NCBI RefSeq assembly: GCF_002224485.1
Contig: NZ_CP022463.1
Coordinates: forward strand, 1,832,817 to 1,896,816
Origin: Sinomonas sp. R1AF57
Lineage (GTDB): Bacteria; Actinomycetota; Actinomycetes; Actinomycetales; Micrococcaceae
Reading direction: 5' to 3'
Length of the DNA: 64,000 nucleotides
Under the pieces are notes generated by a model that saw only the letters and a list, made by a program, of their open reading frames with translations, was not told the DNA's origin and ran no database searches. A program made the translations under genes and the position numbers. How positions within the stretch are numbered: position 1 is the stretch's first letter; each line of letters opens with the position of its first letter. Positions 35,158 to 46,310 of this stretch are shown in pieces.

Positions 35158-35832
35158 TCACCGCGCAGCTGGCGCTGCGTCTCCTGCCTCTCCGTGCTTC
35201 TCTTCTGCCGCGTCCCCGTCCGGGCCGTCCCGGTACAGGCCGTACTTGGCGATGTACTGCACGACTCCGTCGGGCACGAGGTACCACACCGGTTCGGCGA
35301 CGGCGACGCGGGCTCGGCAGTCCGTCGACGAAATGGCCATGGCGGGCACCTCGAGCAGGCTCACGTCCTTGCGCCCCAGGTTGTGGAGCTCATGGCCCGG
35401 CCTCGTCACGCCGACGAAGTGTGCCAGCTCCCACAGCTCGTCGACGTCCTTCCACGAGACGATCTGTGCCATCGCGTCCGCGCCCGTGATGAAGTACAGG
35501 TCGGCCTCGGGGCGCAGGCGCCTCAGGTCGCGCAGGGTGTCGATCGTGTAGGTGGGCCCGGGACGGTCGATGTCCACCCGGCTGACCGTGAAGCGCGGGT
35601 TCGAGGCCGTCGCGATCACCGTCATGAGGTAGCGGTGCTCGGGCGTGCTGACGCGGCGCTTGGACTTCTGCCACGGCTCACCGGTCGGCACGAACACAAC
35701 CTCGTCGAGGTTGAACTTGGACGCGACCTCGCTCGCGGCCACGAGGTGGCCGTGGTGGATCGGGTCGAAGGTGCCGCCCATGACTCCCAGGCGGACTCGA
35801 CGTCCGCTCCCGCGCTGTCCTGACGGCGCCAC
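35158..35832 (-). CDS. nadD: Nicotinate-nucleotide adenylyltransferase
   Basis: A 224-residue NadD joining nicotinate mononucleotide and ATP in NAD synthesis. Signature motifs: [23 protein letters not shown] (the nucleotidyltransferase G-x-F-x-P-x-H-x-G-H motif), [22 protein letters not shown], and [14 protein letters not shown] (the I-S-S-T motif). GTG 35832 is the most plausible start because it keeps the first beta strand; AGAGG lies close upstream. First gene of nadD-(tail-anchored protein)-rsfS-phosphatase. Confidence 0.93.
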   Translation of the reverse strand: MAPSGQRGSGRRVRLGVMGGTFDPIHHGHLVAASEVASKFNLDEVVFVPTGEPWQKSKRRVSTPEHRYLMTVIATASNPRFTVSRVDIDRPGPTYTIDTLRDLRRLRPEADLYFITGADAMAQIVSWKDVDELWELAHFVGVTRPGHELHNLGRKDVSLLEVPAMAISSTDCRARVAVAEPVWYLVPDGVVQYIAKYGLYRDGPDGDAAEEKHGEAGDAAPAAR

Positions 35833-35861
35833 AGCCTCTGCCGGGGCCAACGCCAGAGGGC

Positions 35862-36104
35862 TCAGTGGCCCTGGCCGCGGTCGTGCTTGTTCGGGTGCTG
35901 GCGGTGCGGGTCCGCGTGCTCCTCGATCGCCGAGTGACGGCGGCCCAGGTTCGAGTACGACATCGTCACGAACATGAGCACGACGAAGATCGCGAACAGC
36001 GTGACGCCGATCACCCACGGCTCGGCGATGAGCGGAGCCTTCTCCTCGTGCCCACCGGCCTGGCCGGACGCGATGACTGCGGTGCTGATCAGCGTTGCCA
36101 GCAT
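35862..36104 (-). CDS. Small single-pass membrane protein
   Basis: An 80-residue protein. The N-terminus ([18 protein letters not shown]) looks signal-like, one membrane helix spans about residues 30-50 ([21 protein letters not shown]), and the tail is His/Asp/Arg-rich ([18 protein letters not shown]). GGGGAGACC before ATG 36104 is a good ribosome binding site. It sits between proA and nadD. The histidine-rich tail might bind metal, but that is only a guess. Confidence 0.72.
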   Translation of the reverse strand: MLATLISTAVIASGQAGGHEEKAPLIAEPWVIGVTLFAIFVVLMFVTMSYSNLGRRHSAIEEHADPHRQHPNKHDRGQGH

Positions 36105-36141
36105 GGTCTCCCCTTCAGAGTCGTTCTCACGGCGTCCGCAG

Positions 36142-36167
36142 GGCCGGGGACCGTGCGGCCCCCGGCC
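36142..36167 (-). terminator. Possible terminator after proA
   Basis: GGCCGGGG (36142-36149) pairs with CCCCGGCC (36160-36167) around a 10-nt loop, 40 bp beyond the proA stop. No T-tract. Confidence 0.45.
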
Positions 36168-36206
36168 TCGCGGCGCCTGTTGCTGAAGATCATCCTACCC
36201 CGCGGC

Positions 36207-37556
36207 TCAGGCGCGAACCTGCCCCTCGCCCTGCACGATCCACTTCGTGGTCGTGAGCTCGGTCAGGCCCATCGGGCCGCGCGCGTGGAGCTTCTGCGTG
36301 GAGATGCCCACCTCCGCTCCGAGGCCCAGCTCGCCGCCGTCGGTGAAGCGGGTCGACGCGTTGACGATCACCGCCGCGGAGTCGATCTCGGCGATGAACC
36401 GCTCGGCGTTGCGGAGGTCGTTCGTGATGATCGCCTCGGTGTGGCCGGTGCTCCAGCGGCGGATGTGCTCGAGGGCGTCGTCGATCGAGTCGACCGTGGC
36501 CACGGCGAGGTCGAGGTCCATGTACTCGGTGGCCCAGTCGTGGTCGGTCGCGGCCTCTGCGCTCACGCCCTCCGGGAGTGCGGCCATCGTGCGGCCGTCG
36601 ACGTGCAGCCGGACGCCCTTCTCGGCGAGCGCCCGGGCGACGGCGGGCAGCACCGTCGAGTCGCGGTGGACGAGCACCGTCTCCACGGTGTTGCACACGC
36701 TGGGGCGCTGCGTCTTGGCGTTGAGGAGGATCTCCACTGCCATCTCCTCGTCGGCAGACGCGTCGACGAAGATGTGGACGTTGCCCTCGCCGGTCTCGAT
36801 GACGGGGACGGTCGAATTGAGCACGACGCTCTGGATCAGCTCCCGGCCGCCGCGCGGAATGAGGACGTCCACGCGGCCACGGGCGCGCATGAGGACATTC
36901 GCGCCCTCGCGCCCGTACGCGTCGACGCTCTGCACAGCGTCGGCGGGAAGCCCGACCGAGTCGAGCGTGTCGCGGAGGATCGTGACAAGGGCGCTGTTGG
37001 TGTGGGCGGCCGCACTCCCGCCCCTGAGGATCACGGCGTTGCCGCTCTTGAGCGCGAGCCCGGCGATGTCCACGGTCACGTTGGGGCGGGCCTCGTAGAT
37101 GGCGGCCACGACGCCCATCGGGACGTTCACCTGGCGCATCCGCAGGCCGTTGGGCAGCGTCTGGCCCCGGACCACGGTGCCGACGGGGTCGGGCAGGCCC
37201 GCGAGGTTCTCGAGTGCGGCGACGAGCCCGTCGATGCGCTGGGGGGTGAGCGCGAGCCTGTCGAGCAGGGCCTTCGACGTGCCGCCGGCGCGCCCGGCCT
37301 CGAGGTCCTTCGCGTTGGCCGCGAGGATGGCGTCCTCGTTCTCCTTCAGGGCCGCACCGATCGCGCGCAGCGCGCGGTCCTTCCAGGCCCGGTTGGCGCG
37401 TCCGATGGTCCGCGACGCCCGGCGTGCGCGGTCGCCTATGGCGAACACCGCCGACTCGACGTCCGCTGGCGAGAGCCTCGGCTGCTCGGAGGCCGCGGGT
37501 GATGCTGCGGCGCTCGCCTGCTCGGCGGGGACGGTCTCGTGGGCGGTGTCAGTCAT
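36207..37556 (-). CDS. proA: Gamma-glutamyl phosphate reductase
   Basis: A 449-residue ProA, the NADPH-dependent second step of proline synthesis. The catalytic Cys is Cys288 in TQRPSVCNTVETVLVH. Other motifs: NVPMGVVAAIYEARPNVTVDIAGLALKSGNAVILRGGSAA (cofactor site), DVLIPRGGRELIQ and the C-terminal AVIVNASTRFTDGGELGLGAEVGISTQKLHARGPMGL. The first 25 residues are an extra Ala/Ser/Glu-rich stretch. It lies 44 bp downstream of proB. Confidence 0.96.
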   Translation of the reverse strand: MTDTAHETVPAEQASAAASPAASEQPRLSPADVESAVFAIGDRARRASRTIGRANRAWKDRALRAIGAALKENEDAILAANAKDLEAGRAGGTSKALLDRLALTPQRIDGLVAALENLAGLPDPVGTVVRGQTLPNGLRMRQVNVPMGVVAAIYEARPNVTVDIAGLALKSGNAVILRGGSAAAHTNSALVTILRDTLDSVGLPADAVQSVDAYGREGANVLMRARGRVDVLIPRGGRELIQSVVLNSTVPVIETGEGNVHIFVDASADEEMAVEILLNAKTQRPSVCNTVETVLVHRDSTVLPAVARALAEKGVRLHVDGRTMAALPEGVSAEAATDHDWATEYMDLDLAVATVDSIDDALEHIRRWSTGHTEAIITNDLRNAERFIAEIDSAAVIVNASTRFTDGGELGLGAEVGISTQKLHARGPMGLTELTTTKWIVQGEGQVRA

Positions 37557-37600
37557 GGATCAAGTCTACCGAGCCTGCCCGCCGCGCGAGGCGCTCTGCG

Positions 37601-38737
37601 TCACACCAGCACGAGGTCGTCCACGTGCACGAGGACGCGCTCGTACTCGGGCCCGAGCTCCCGCCCGAGGTCCTTCGTGGAGCGCCCGAGCATGGCCGGC
37701 ATCTCGCCGGCGGAGAAGTTCACGAGTCCGCGGGCCACCACGGTCCCCGCGGAGTCGGCCAGTTCCACCGGGTCGCCCGCCTCGAAGTCTCCCGCGACGG
37801 ACGTCACCCCGGCGGGCAGCAGCGACCGGTGGCGGTCCCGCACGGCGCGGACGGCGCCGTCGTCCAGCACGAGGGTTCCCCGGGTCGCGGCGAGGTGGGC
37901 CAGCCAGAGGAGCCGCACCGGCTTCCGGCGGCCGTTGACGCTGAACCAGGTGCCCACGTCCTCGCCCGCGAGCGCCCGTCCGGCGGCGGCGGTCGAGGTC
38001 ACCAGCGCGGGGATGCCCGACCCTGCGGCGATGGCGGCGGCCTCGACCTTCGTGGCCATGCCGCCCGTCCCCACACCGGCCTTGCCGGCGCTCCCGATCC
38101 GCACGCCCTCGAGGTCATGGGAACCGCGCACATGCTCGATCCGCTCCCCGCCCTCGGATGGAGGCCCGGTGTAGACGGCGTCGACGTCCGAGAGCAGCAC
38201 GAGCGCGTCCGCGTGGACGAGGTGCGCCACGAGGGCCGCGAGGCGGTCGTTGTCGCCGAAGCGGATCTCGTGCGTCGCGACGGTGTCGTTCTCGTTGACC
38301 ACGGGCACGACGCCGAGGTGCAGGAGCTTCTCGAGCGCGCGGTGCGCGTTGGCGTACTGGGTGCGGCGGACGAGGTCGTCCGCGGTGAGCAGGACCTGGC
38401 TCACCGTGACGCCGTGCGCGCCGAAGGCCTGGGTGTAGCGGGCCATGAGGAGGCCCTGGCCCACGCTCGCGGCTGCCTGCTGGGTCGCCAGGTCCTTCGG
38501 GCGCCGCTCGAGCCCGAGGGGCGCGAGGCCCGCGGCGATGGCTCCCGAGGACACGAGCACGATCTCCGCACCGGCGTTGGCGCGGTCGGCGAGCGTGTCG
38601 ACCAGGGCCGCGAGCGCGCGCTCGGAGATCCCGCCCCGGATGGTCGTGAGCGAGGAGGAGCCGACCTTCACCACGATCCGCTGCGCCTGGGGCAGCCATT
38701 CGCGCCCGCGCACGAGCGGCTCAGCGGTCATCGTCAT
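37601..38737 (-). CDS. proB: Glutamate 5-kinase
   Basis: A 378-residue ProB phosphorylating glutamate, the feedback-regulated first step of proline synthesis. The amino-acid kinase domain ([99 protein letters not shown]) is followed by a C-terminal PUA domain from about residue 285. ATG 38737 (with GGGGAG seven bases upstream) overlaps the end of obgE by 17 bp; ATG 38731 is also possible. Confidence 0.95.
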   Translation of the reverse strand: MTMTAEPLVRGREWLPQAQRIVVKVGSSSLTTIRGGISERALAALVDTLADRANAGAEIVLVSSGAIAAGLAPLGLERRPKDLATQQAAASVGQGLLMARYTQAFGAHGVTVSQVLLTADDLVRRTQYANAHRALEKLLHLGVVPVVNENDTVATHEIRFGDNDRLAALVAHLVHADALVLLSDVDAVYTGPPSEGGERIEHVRGSHDLEGVRIGSAGKAGVGTGGMATKVEAAAIAAGSGIPALVTSTAAAGRALAGEDVGTWFSVNGRRKPVRLLWLAHLAATRGTLVLDDGAVRAVRDRHRSLLPAGVTSVAGDFEAGDPVELADSAGTVVARGLVNFSAGEMPAMLGRSTKDLGRELGPEYERVLVHVDDLVLV

Positions 38738-40322
38738 CGGCCCACTCCCCCTCGTCGGCCTGCTCCCGCGCCGCGTCGCGCTGCGAGGCACGACGCCGCG
38801 TGGACTCGGTCCAGATCCCGGCGCGCCGCTCGGCCTCGAGCTCCTCGCGCGCCGCGGCCTTGGCGGCCTTGCGGTCCTCGTACTCCTCGCGCTTCTGGGC
38901 GCGGGTGGGCCGCTCCCAGTCGGCGAAGCGGATGTCCGTTCCGCGCGGCCCGGTGAGGACCTCGGCCCCGGTCATCATGGTCGGCTCCCAGTCGAACACG
39001 ACGGCGTCGTCCTCGCCGATCACCACCGTGTCGCCGGGCTTCGCCCCGACCTTGAACAGCTGGTCCTCGACACCGAGGCGGTTGAGCCGGTCGGCAAGGT
39101 AGCCGATGGCCTCCTCGTTCGTGAAGTCGGTCTGCTTGACCCACTTCTCGGGCTTGTCGCCGAGCACGCGGAACAGCGGCTCGAGGTTGCGCTCCTCGCG
39201 CCGGATCGTGAACCCGGCCTCGTTGACGGCCCGTGGACGCAGGACGGCGGGAGCCACCTTGGGCGGGGCGGTCGCGACGGCGTCGCGGGCGGCCTGGACG
39301 ATCTCGGCCATCGCGAAGCCGAGGGCCCGGAGCCCGGCGTGGGATGTCGCCGAGACCTCGAACACCCGGTAGCCGCGCCGCTCGAGCTCGGGCCGGACCA
39401 TCTCCGCCATGTCCTTCCCGTCGGGAAGATCGGTCTTGTTCAGCGCCACGAGCTTGGGGCGCTGGTTGAGGGGGACCACCTCGCCGTCGACCCCGGCGTA
39501 GCTCATGTCCACGGCGTACTTCTCGAGCTCGCGCTCGATCACGTCGAGGTCGTCGATGGGGTTCCGCTCCGCCTCGAGGCTCCCGCAGTCCAGGACGTGG
39601 ACGATGGCCGCGCAGCGCTCGACGTGGCGGAGGAAGTCATGTCCCAGGCCGCGGCCCTCGCTTGCGCCTTCGATGAGCCCGGGGACGTCGGCGATGGTGA
39701 AGCGCACGTCGCCGGCCTGCACCACGCCGAGGTTCGGCACGAGGGTCGTGAAGGGGTAGTCGGCGATCTTCGGGCGCGCCGCGGACATCGCGGCGATGAG
39801 GCTCGACTTGCCCGCCGAGGGGTACCCCACGAGCGCGATGTCGGCAATGGACTTGAGCTCGAGGACGATGTCGCGGGTGTCCCCCGGGATGCCGAGGAGG
39901 GCGAATCCGGGCGCCTTGCGCTTGGCGGAGGCGAGCGCGGCGTTGCCGAGGCCGCCCTGGCCGCCGGCGGCAGCGACGAACTCGGCCCCTTCCCCGACGA
40001 GGTCCGCGAGGACCTTGCCATCGGGCGACTTCACGACCGTGCCGTCCGGCACCGACAGGACGAGCGTCTCGCCCTGGTGGCCGACCCGCCAGTCGCCCAT
40101 GCCCGGGCCGCCGTTCTGGGCGTGCCGGTGCGGCGAGTGGTGGTAGTCCAGGAGGGTCGTGGTCTGGTGGCTCACGCGCAGCACGACGTCGCCGCCGTTC
40201 CCGCCGTTGCCACCGTCGGGCCCGCCGAGCGGTTTGAACTTCTCGCGCTTGACAGAGACGCAGCCGTGCCCGCCGTTCCCGCCCGAGACATGCAGGACCA
40301 CGCGGTCCACGAAGCTGGCCAC
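38721..40322 (-). CDS. obgE: Obg-family ribosome-associated GTPase
   Basis: A 533-residue ObgE/CgtA GTPase acting in 50S maturation and stress control. The glycine-rich Obg domain occupies residues 1-160 ([37 protein letters not shown]). The G domain follows with [10 protein letters not shown] (G1), [26 protein letters not shown] (G3) and [10 protein letters not shown] (G4). A C-terminal Obg-C (OCT) domain lies at about 360-440 and an acidic tail ends the protein. GTG 40322 has AAGGAG at good spacing. Downstream of rplU-rpmA as in most bacteria. Confidence 0.96.
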   Translation of the reverse strand: MASFVDRVVLHVSGGNGGHGCVSVKREKFKPLGGPDGGNGGNGGDVVLRVSHQTTTLLDYHHSPHRHAQNGGPGMGDWRVGHQGETLVLSVPDGTVVKSPDGKVLADLVGEGAEFVAAAGGQGGLGNAALASAKRKAPGFALLGIPGDTRDIVLELKSIADIALVGYPSAGKSSLIAAMSAARPKIADYPFTTLVPNLGVVQAGDVRFTIADVPGLIEGASEGRGLGHDFLRHVERCAAIVHVLDCGSLEAERNPIDDLDVIERELEKYAVDMSYAGVDGEVVPLNQRPKLVALNKTDLPDGKDMAEMVRPELERRGYRVFEVSATSHAGLRALGFAMAEIVQAARDAVATAPPKVAPAVLRPRAVNEAGFTIRREERNLEPLFRVLGDKPEKWVKQTDFTNEEAIGYLADRLNRLGVEDQLFKVGAKPGDTVVIGEDDAVVFDWEPTMMTGAEVLTGPRGTDIRFADWERPTRAQKREEYEDRKAAKAAAREELEAERRAGIWTESTRRRASQRDAAREQADEGEWADDDDR

Positions 40323-40405
40323 TTCATTCTCCTTAGCTGTTCGGGTCTGACCCGATTCTAGTGTTCGCTGCCGCCGGGCCCCAGAAGGACCCCGGACGCA
40401 GCAAA

Positions 40406-40436
40406 GGGTGGAGCGGGCCGAAGGCCCACTCCACCC
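40406..40436 (-). terminator. Terminator after rpmA
   Basis: A 14-bp stem (40406-40419 with 40423-40436, one G-T pair on the minus strand) with a 3-nt loop and TTT after it on the minus strand. It separates rplU-rpmA from obgE; some read-through would be needed for a full operon. Confidence 0.7.
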
Positions 40437-40497
40437 TGATGCTCACCTGTGCGCCCGAAGGCGCAGGCCGCGTGCGCGGCCTTCGCGTCTGTGCCTG

Positions 40498-40749
40498 CTA
40501 GGCAGCGACGATGTCGACGACGCGACGGCCACGGCGGGTGCCGAACTGGACCGCGCCGGCCGTGAGTGCGAAGAGGGTGTCGTCCTTGCCGCGGCCCACG
40601 CCGTTGCCGGGGTGGAAGTGCGTGCCGCGCTGGCGGACGAGGATCTCGCCGGCGTTGACGGACTGGCCGCCGAAGCGCTTCACGCCGAGGCGCTGGGCGT
40701 TCGAGTCGCGGCCGTTGCGGGTGGAGCTTGCGCCCTTCTTATGTGCCAT
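40498..40749 (-). CDS. rpmA: 50S ribosomal protein L27
   Basis: An 83-residue L27. The start [62 protein letters not shown] is diagnostic. There is no N-terminal pro-sequence of the Firmicutes type. It lies 53 bp downstream of rplU. Confidence 0.98.
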   Translation of the reverse strand: MAHKKGASSTRNGRDSNAQRLGVKRFGGQSVNAGEILVRQRGTHFHPGNGVGRGKDDTLFALTAGAVQFGTRRGRRVVDIVAA

Positions 40750-40802
40750 GAGCTGTGCCTCCCTGGGAGAATCGTGTCAGGTCTGGGTGAACCGGTGAGG
40801 GT

Positions 40803-41114
40803 TCAGGCGTTGATGCCGGTGATCTTGACCTTGGTCAGCTCCTGGCGGTGGCCCTGGCGCTTCTTGTACCCGGTCTTGTTCTTGTACTTCTGGATGATGA
40901 TCTTCGGGCCGCGGAGGTCCTCGAGGACCTCGGCGGTGACCGTCACGTTGGCCAGCTCGGCCGCTGCGGAGGTGACCTTGTCACCGTCGACCACGAGCAG
41001 GGCGGGCAGCTCGACGGTGCTGCCGGCCTCGCCGGCCACGCGGTTGAGGGTCACGAAGTCTCCGACAGAGACCTTCTCCTGGCGGCCGCCGGCGCGGACA
41101 ATCGCGTACACCAC
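40803..41114 (-). CDS. rplU: 50S ribosomal protein L21
   Basis: A 103-residue L21 ([27 protein letters not shown]...[28 protein letters not shown]). The start is the first of two adjacent GTG codons (41114), with AGAAGTGAG as a modest ribosome binding site. The long 5' leader (about 160 nt from the predicted promoter) may allow autogenous control. Confidence 0.97.
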   Translation of the reverse strand: MVYAIVRAGGRQEKVSVGDFVTLNRVAGEAGSTVELPALLVVDGDKVTSAAAELANVTVTAEVLEDLRGPKIIIQKYKNKTGYKKRQGHRQELTKVKITGINA

Positions 41115-41281
41115 TTGGGAACTCACTTCTCTCGACGATATTTCTAAAGCTCTTTGCGCGCAGCGCCCGGGTCCCACACCGAAGCATGGTCCGTCAGGCG
41201 CTCTTGCTGTGCTTCTGCCGTGAGTCCGCGAGGGGAATCCCTGGGATGACACCCAAGTGACGGCGCAAGCACCGAGGATCA

Positions 41282-41311
41282 AGGATACGCCAGTCCTCCG
41301 CCCGGTCGCAA
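41282..41311 (-). promoter_or_regulatory. Probable promoter of rplU-rpmA
   Basis: On the minus strand TTGCGA (41306-41311) and TATCCT (41282-41287) are separated by 18 bp. It lies in the 271-bp spacer between the thiD-tenA gene and rplU, predicting a 5' untranslated region of about 160 nt. Confidence 0.55.
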
Positions 41312-41385
41312 ATGCGCCGGGGCCAGCCGCTCAGGCCGGAAAGCACGCAGGGTCCAGTCTAGCCCATCCCGAGCCCGGCACGGAC

Positions 41386-42912
41386 TCACGCGAAGCGGCG
41401 CGGCGCGTCGAAGAACTCGCGCTCGTAGACCGCTGAGGAGGTGAAGGCCGTGCGCATCGCCTCCCGCTCGACGGCGGAGGCCCGGCGGCCCGCCGCGTCC
41501 GTGAAGGAGATGGCCCGCCGTGTCGCCTCCGCGAACCGTTCGTCTGCGTAGGTGCCGATCCACTGGGCGTACGGGTGGGATTCCCTGTCCTCGCGGGCCG
41601 CGTGGCGCGCATGGAGCGCGGCGCCCACCTCGGCGTAGATCCAGTAGCAGGGAAGGGCCGCTGCCGCGAGCACGCCGTAGGAGCCGGACGCCGACGCAGC
41701 GAGCAGGTGGTCCACGTACGCCTTCGTCACCGGGCCGGGGACCGCGCCGCCGGTGCCCCGGCCGCCGCCGGAGGACGCGGCGTCGTGCGCGACGTGGCGG
41801 CTGAGCCAGGTCCTGTGCAGCTCCGCCTCGACCTCGAGGCACACGCGTGCCCCTTCCGCCCAGAAGGCCTGCTCGGCCTCGGACGGCGCCAGCGCGCTCG
41901 CCCGGGCCAGGACCCGCGAGTAGCCGTTCAGGTACAGCGCGTCCTGGGAGAGGTAGTAGGCGAAGTGCTCCTCGGAGAGGCTGCCCTCGTCGAGCTGCGC
42001 GACGAACGGCAGGGCATCGATCTCGGCGCGGACCTTGGCCGTGGACTCCCACAGCGAGTCGGCGAACTCGCCGGGCGCCAGGGGGACCGCGGCGCGCGCG
42101 TGGTGGAAGTGGTGGATGGGCCCGTGCCCCGAGCCGACCTCGAGCTCGTCGGAGGCCTCGAGGGCGCCGCGGAGCCACTCCTTGACCACGGCGAGCGAGC
42201 TCGCCCAGTCGCCCGTGCGGGCCTGGACGGTCGCGATCGCCGAGGACAGCGAGCAGCCCGTCCCGTGCGTGTTGCGGGTCGGCACGCGCTCGCCAGGGAT
42301 CTCGGCGACGACCGGCGACCCCACGGCCCGGGCGTCCACGAGGGCATCGGGGCACTCCGCGCCGTCGAGGTGGCCGCCCTTGACCAGGACGGCTGCGCCT
42401 GTGCGCTCGGACAGCCTCCGGCCCTGCTCGAGGGCCTCACCCCACGTCGCGGCCACCGGCTCGGCCAGCAGCGCGGCCAGCTCGGGCAGGTTGGGCGTGA
42501 CCAGGTGCGCGCGGGTGAGCAGGTCGCGGAGTGCGTCCTCGGCGTCGGCCTCCAGCAGCCGGTCGCCGCTCGTGGCGACCATGACCGGATCGAGCACGAC
42601 GACGCCCGGCCTGGTGGCGTCGAGCCACTCGCGCACCGTACCGATCACCGCGGTGTCGGCGAGCATGCCGACCTTCACGGCGTCGACCGCGATGTCGTCG
42701 GCAATTGCCTCAAGCTGCGCCACGAGGAACTCCGCCGGCGGGGTATGCACCGCGGTGACGCCCCGGGTGTTCTGCGCGGTGAGCGCGGTGATGGCGCTCA
42801 TCCCGTACCCGCCCATGGCAGCGATGCTCTTGAGGTCGGCCTGGATGCCGGCCCCTCCCGAGGGGTCGGAGCCGGCGATGCTGAGGACCCGGGGGACGCG
42901 GGCCACGCTCAC
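41386..42912 (-). CDS. thiD: Bifunctional HMP(-P) kinase / TenA-family protein
   Basis: A 508-residue fusion for thiamine metabolism. Residues 1-265 are ThiD ([93 protein letters not shown]), which phosphorylates hydroxymethylpyrimidine and its phosphate. Residues about 285-508 are TenA-like ([52 protein letters not shown]...[10 protein letters not shown]), an aminopyrimidine/thiamine salvage hydrolase. GTG 42912 overlaps the rne stop codon (GTGA). No TPP riboswitch precedes it, since it is coupled to rne. It interrupts the usual rne-rplU adjacency. Confidence 0.92.
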   Translation of the reverse strand: MSVARVPRVLSIAGSDPSGGAGIQADLKSIAAMGGYGMSAITALTAQNTRGVTAVHTPPAEFLVAQLEAIADDIAVDAVKVGMLADTAVIGTVREWLDATRPGVVVLDPVMVATSGDRLLEADAEDALRDLLTRAHLVTPNLPELAALLAEPVAATWGEALEQGRRLSERTGAAVLVKGGHLDGAECPDALVDARAVGSPVVAEIPGERVPTRNTHGTGCSLSSAIATVQARTGDWASSLAVVKEWLRGALEASDELEVGSGHGPIHHFHHARAAVPLAPGEFADSLWESTAKVRAEIDALPFVAQLDEGSLSEEHFAYYLSQDALYLNGYSRVLARASALAPSEAEQAFWAEGARVCLEVEAELHRTWLSRHVAHDAASSGGGRGTGGAVPGPVTKAYVDHLLAASASGSYGVLAAAALPCYWIYAEVGAALHARHAAREDRESHPYAQWIGTYADERFAEATRRAISFTDAAGRRASAVEREAMRTAFTSSAVYEREFFDAPRRFA

Positions 42913-45900
42913 AGCTCCGACGCCGGGACGCCGACGCCCAGGATGAGGGGCTCGTCGCCGGACCCGGATGACGCCGTGGCCGACTTCGCCGCGGCCTTGG
43001 CCGAGCTCGTCTGCCCGCCGACCGCGCCCTCCGCCGCGTCGACGCGCGTGACTTCGGCCGATCCCTGGCCGCTCCGCGCGCCGCGGCTGCGGCGGCGTCG
43101 GCCGGTCTTCTCCTCGCCCGCGGGGGCGTGGCGCTCCCCCGTGAGCTGGTCGAAGGCGTGGGTCAGCGCGTCGAGGCTCAGTGCCGGAGCCGGGGCCGGT
43201 GGCACCGGCACGCTCTCGCCGTGGGGCAGTTCGATCCGCTCGCCACCGATCGTCAGCACGGCGGGGGCCAGCTCCGCCGCAGCCGAGGCGGCCGCCGGTG
43301 TCTCCGACGTGTGGACGTGCTCGACAGCTGGGGCGACGGGCGACACCACCGGCTCCGGGGCCTCGGCCTGCCGGGCGTCCTCCCGGGCCGGGGCCGCGCC
43401 GGCAGGCCCGGCCTCGTGGGCCGGCGCCGGGGCCTCGGTTCCCGAGCCCCTCGAGGCGGCCACCTCGTCGTCGTGCACGTGTGCAGCGTGGGCGGCGGCG
43501 GCGACCGCGGCGAGTGCCGCGCGGGTTGCCTCGGCGCGGGCCTTCCGTTCGGCGTCGTCCGCCGGCGGCGCGGCTGCGGGTGCCGGGAGCGGCTGAGGCT
43601 GGACCTCGCCGTTCTGGGCACCTCCGCGGCGGCGGCGCTTGCGGCCGCCTGCCGCGCCGCTCTCCGTGCGGACCGGCTGCTGCTCGGCAGCGGGGACCGC
43701 GGGACGGGCTCCCCCGCGCTCGACCGGCTCGTCGTGGGTGATGACGCCGCGGCCGGCGCACACCTCGCAGGTCTCGCCGAAGACCTCGAGCAGGCCCGTG
43801 CCCATGCGCTTGCGGGTCATCTGGACCAGCCCCAGAGAGGTCACTTCTGCGACCTGGTGCTTTGTCCGGTCGCGGCCGAGGCACTCGACCAGGCGCCGGA
43901 GCACGAGGTCCCTGTTCGACTCCAGCACCATGTCGATGAAGTCGATGACGATGATGCCGCCCACGTCGCGCAGGCGCAGCTGCCGGACGACCTCCTCCGC
44001 GGCCTCGAGGTTGTTCTTGGTGACGGTCTCCTCGAGATTGCCGCCGGAGCCCGTGAACTTGCCCGTGTTGACGTCGATGACCGTCATGGCCTCGGTGCGG
44101 TCGATCACGAGGGAGCCGCCGGAGGGCAGGAAGACCTTCCGGTCGAGGGCCTTGTGGATCTGCTCGTCGATGCGCCACTGGGCGAAGATGTCCTCGTCGC
44201 CCTCGTACTTCTCGAGGCGGCCCAGGAGATCCGGCGCCACATAGGTCACATAGGCCTCGATGGTGTCCCACGCCTCTTCGCCGCTCACAATGAGCTTCGA
44301 GAAGTCCTCGTTGAACACGTCCCGGACCACCTTGATGGTCAGGTCCGGCTCACCGTAGAGCAGCTCAGGCGCGAGCACCTTGGTCGAGGCCGCCTGGGTC
44401 TGGATCGACTCCCACTGGGCGCGCAGCCTGTTGATGTCGTGGGTGAGCTCCTCCTCGCTCGCACCCTCGGCTGCGGTGCGCACGATCACGCCCGCGTCCT
44501 CGGGGAGGCGGTCCTTGAGGATCTTCTTGAGGCGGGTGCGCTCGACGTCGGGCAGCTTCCGCGAGATGCCCGTCATCGACCCGCCCGGCACGTAGACGAG
44601 GTAGCGGCCGGGGAGCGAGATCTGGCTCGTCAGGCGCGCGCCCTTGTGGCCCACCGGGTCCTTCGTGACCTGCACGAGCACAGAGTCGCCGGACTTGAGG
44701 GCGTTCTCGATCCGGCGCGGGGCACCATCGAGGCCCGCCGCGTCCCAGTTGACCTCGCCGGCGTACAGCACGGCGTTGCGGCCGCGGCCGATGTCGACGA
44801 ACGCCGCCTCCATGGACGGCAGGACGTTCTGGACCTTGCCGAGGTACACGTTGCCGATGAGCGAGTCCTGCTGCGTCTTGGAGACGAAGTGCTCCGCGAG
44901 CACCCCGTCCTCGAGGACGGCGATCTGGATGCGGTCCTCCTTCTGCCGGACGACCATCTGGCGGTCCACGGATTCGCGCCGCGCCAGGAACTCAGCCTCG
45001 GTGATCACATGGCGCCGGCGGCCCGACTCGCGCGACTCCCTGCGGCGCTGCTTCTTCGCCTCGAGGCGCGTCGAGCCCTTGACGGTCGCCACGCGGTTCC
45101 CCGCTGACTCCGACGGCGTGCGCGGAGCGCGCACCCGGGTGATGGTCCCGGGCGGGTCGTCGTCGAGGCCGCCCTCGAGCTCAAGGTCGGCCTCTCCCCT
45201 GCGGCGGCGACGACGGCGGCGCGAGGTGACCTCTTCGCCGTCCGCCTCGGCTGCCTCCGAGTCGCCGTCGCCTTCGTCACCGGCCGACTCGGCATCCTCG
45301 CCGCCCGTCCGTGTGCGGGCGCGGCGGCCGCGGTTGCGGCGTCGGCGGCGGCTGCCCGCGCCGGCCTCCTCGTCCTCGTCCTCTTCGGCTTCCTCCTCCG
45401 GCTCCGGCTCCGGCCGGACGATTGCGCTGAGATCGGGTGCCTGGAAGATCATCGAGGTCGGCGAGAGCGCCGAGCTGAAGAGCCCGGTGAAGCCGGAGGC
45501 CTGCTCCTCGTCGTCCACCCCGTGCTCCTGGGATGCCGCCGCCTCCGGGGCGGCCGCGGTCTCCGCGCTCACCGCTTCCGGCTGGGCGGGCGAGAAGCTC
45601 TCGGCCGCGGGCTGGTTCGCCGCGGCCATCGGGGCGGACGCGGTCTCCAGAGCGGCAGGCGCCGCCGGAGCGGTCTCCCTAACCACCGTCTCAGTGCGGC
45701 CGGCCGCTTCCTCCGCGGGGGCGGTCTGCGTGGGGTCGGTCTGCGTGGGGTCGGTCTGCGCGGCGGCGGAGCCGCCTGCCGCCGAGCGGGACACCGTCGC
45801 GCGGCGGCGCGCACGGACCGAGCTCTTCGCCCGCGGCGCCGAGGCGCCTGGGTCCGCCTGGGCCGTCTCCGGCTCGCTGGCATCCGGCGCCGCCGGCGTC

Positions 45901-46310
45901 GCCGCGGCGGACTGTGAATCGGCCTTGGCCGCAGCCGCCCGGGCAGAGGTGCGCCGCCGCGAGCGCGACGGCACCTCTGCGGGGGCCTCCTGCTGTACGG
46001 GCGCAGCAGCCGTCGCAGACGGTGCCGCCTCCTCGCTGGGGGCTGCCGGGCCGTCGGACGGGGCGCTCTGCCCGGCCCCGGCGGTATGTTCCTTGGTGGG
46101 TTCCTCGGCTGCCGGGCCTTCTGCCTTGCGGCGGCTCCGCGTCGCCCGCTTCGGCTTGGCGGGCGCCTCCTCGGCAGTGCCCGTGTCCCCCTCGTCGGGA
46201 CGGGCGTTCTCGGCGGCCCGACGCCGCGTGCTGCGGCGGGGCTTGTCCTGTTCCACCTCGGCGGGGGACGTTTCAGGAGCCGTTTCGCCGGCCTGCTGTT
46301 CGATATCCAT
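42909..46310 (-). CDS. rne: Ribonuclease E/G
   Basis: A 1133-residue Rne/Rng ribonuclease with the actinobacterial layout: a catalytic core (about residues 385-900) between long disordered arms. The core shows the S1 domain ([55 protein letters not shown]), the DNase I-like part with catalytic acids ([24 protein letters not shown] and [12 protein letters not shown]) and the zinc-link C-E-V-C-A-G-R-G. The N-terminal arm is Ala/Pro/Glu-rich with Arg-rich patches and a 15-bp tandem repeat coding QTDPT. ATG 46310 has GGAG nine bases before it. The arms probably scaffold a degradosome. Confidence 0.93.
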   Translation of the reverse strand: MDIEQQAGETAPETSPAEVEQDKPRRSTRRRAAENARPDEGDTGTAEEAPAKPKRATRSRRKAEGPAAEEPTKEHTAGAGQSAPSDGPAAPSEEAAPSATAAAPVQQEAPAEVPSRSRRRTSARAAAAKADSQSAAATPAAPDASEPETAQADPGASAPRAKSSVRARRRATVSRSAAGGSAAAQTDPTQTDPTQTAPAEEAAGRTETVVRETAPAAPAALETASAPMAAANQPAAESFSPAQPEAVSAETAAAPEAAASQEHGVDDEEQASGFTGLFSSALSPTSMIFQAPDLSAIVRPEPEPEEEAEEDEDEEAGAGSRRRRRNRGRRARTRTGGEDAESAGDEGDGDSEAAEADGEEVTSRRRRRRRRGEADLELEGGLDDDPPGTITRVRAPRTPSESAGNRVATVKGSTRLEAKKQRRRESRESGRRRHVITEAEFLARRESVDRQMVVRQKEDRIQIAVLEDGVLAEHFVSKTQQDSLIGNVYLGKVQNVLPSMEAAFVDIGRGRNAVLYAGEVNWDAAGLDGAPRRIENALKSGDSVLVQVTKDPVGHKGARLTSQISLPGRYLVYVPGGSMTGISRKLPDVERTRLKKILKDRLPEDAGVIVRTAAEGASEEELTHDINRLRAQWESIQTQAASTKVLAPELLYGEPDLTIKVVRDVFNEDFSKLIVSGEEAWDTIEAYVTYVAPDLLGRLEKYEGDEDIFAQWRIDEQIHKALDRKVFLPSGGSLVIDRTEAMTVIDVNTGKFTGSGGNLEETVTKNNLEAAEEVVRQLRLRDVGGIIVIDFIDMVLESNRDLVLRRLVECLGRDRTKHQVAEVTSLGLVQMTRKRMGTGLLEVFGETCEVCAGRGVITHDEPVERGGARPAVPAAEQQPVRTESGAAGGRKRRRRGGAQNGEVQPQPLPAPAAAPPADDAERKARAEATRAALAAVAAAAHAAHVHDDEVAASRGSGTEAPAPAHEAGPAGAAPAREDARQAEAPEPVVSPVAPAVEHVHTSETPAAASAAAELAPAVLTIGGERIELPHGESVPVPPAPAPALSLDALTHAFDQLTGERHAPAGEEKTGRRRRSRGARSGQGSAEVTRVDAAEGAVGGQTSSAKAAAKSATASSGSGDEPLILGVGVPASEL
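45723..45760. repeat. 15-bp tandem repeat in rne
   Basis: Two exact copies of a 15-bp unit (45723-45737, 45738-45752) plus a partial third, coding repeated Q-T-D-P-T in the N-terminal disordered arm of RNase E. Confidence 0.8.

Noticed and set aside
40440-40497. Second GC-rich hairpin after rpmA as a separate regulatory RNA
   Set aside because: It lies directly between the rpmA stop and the main terminator and is probably part of the same 3' end structure.
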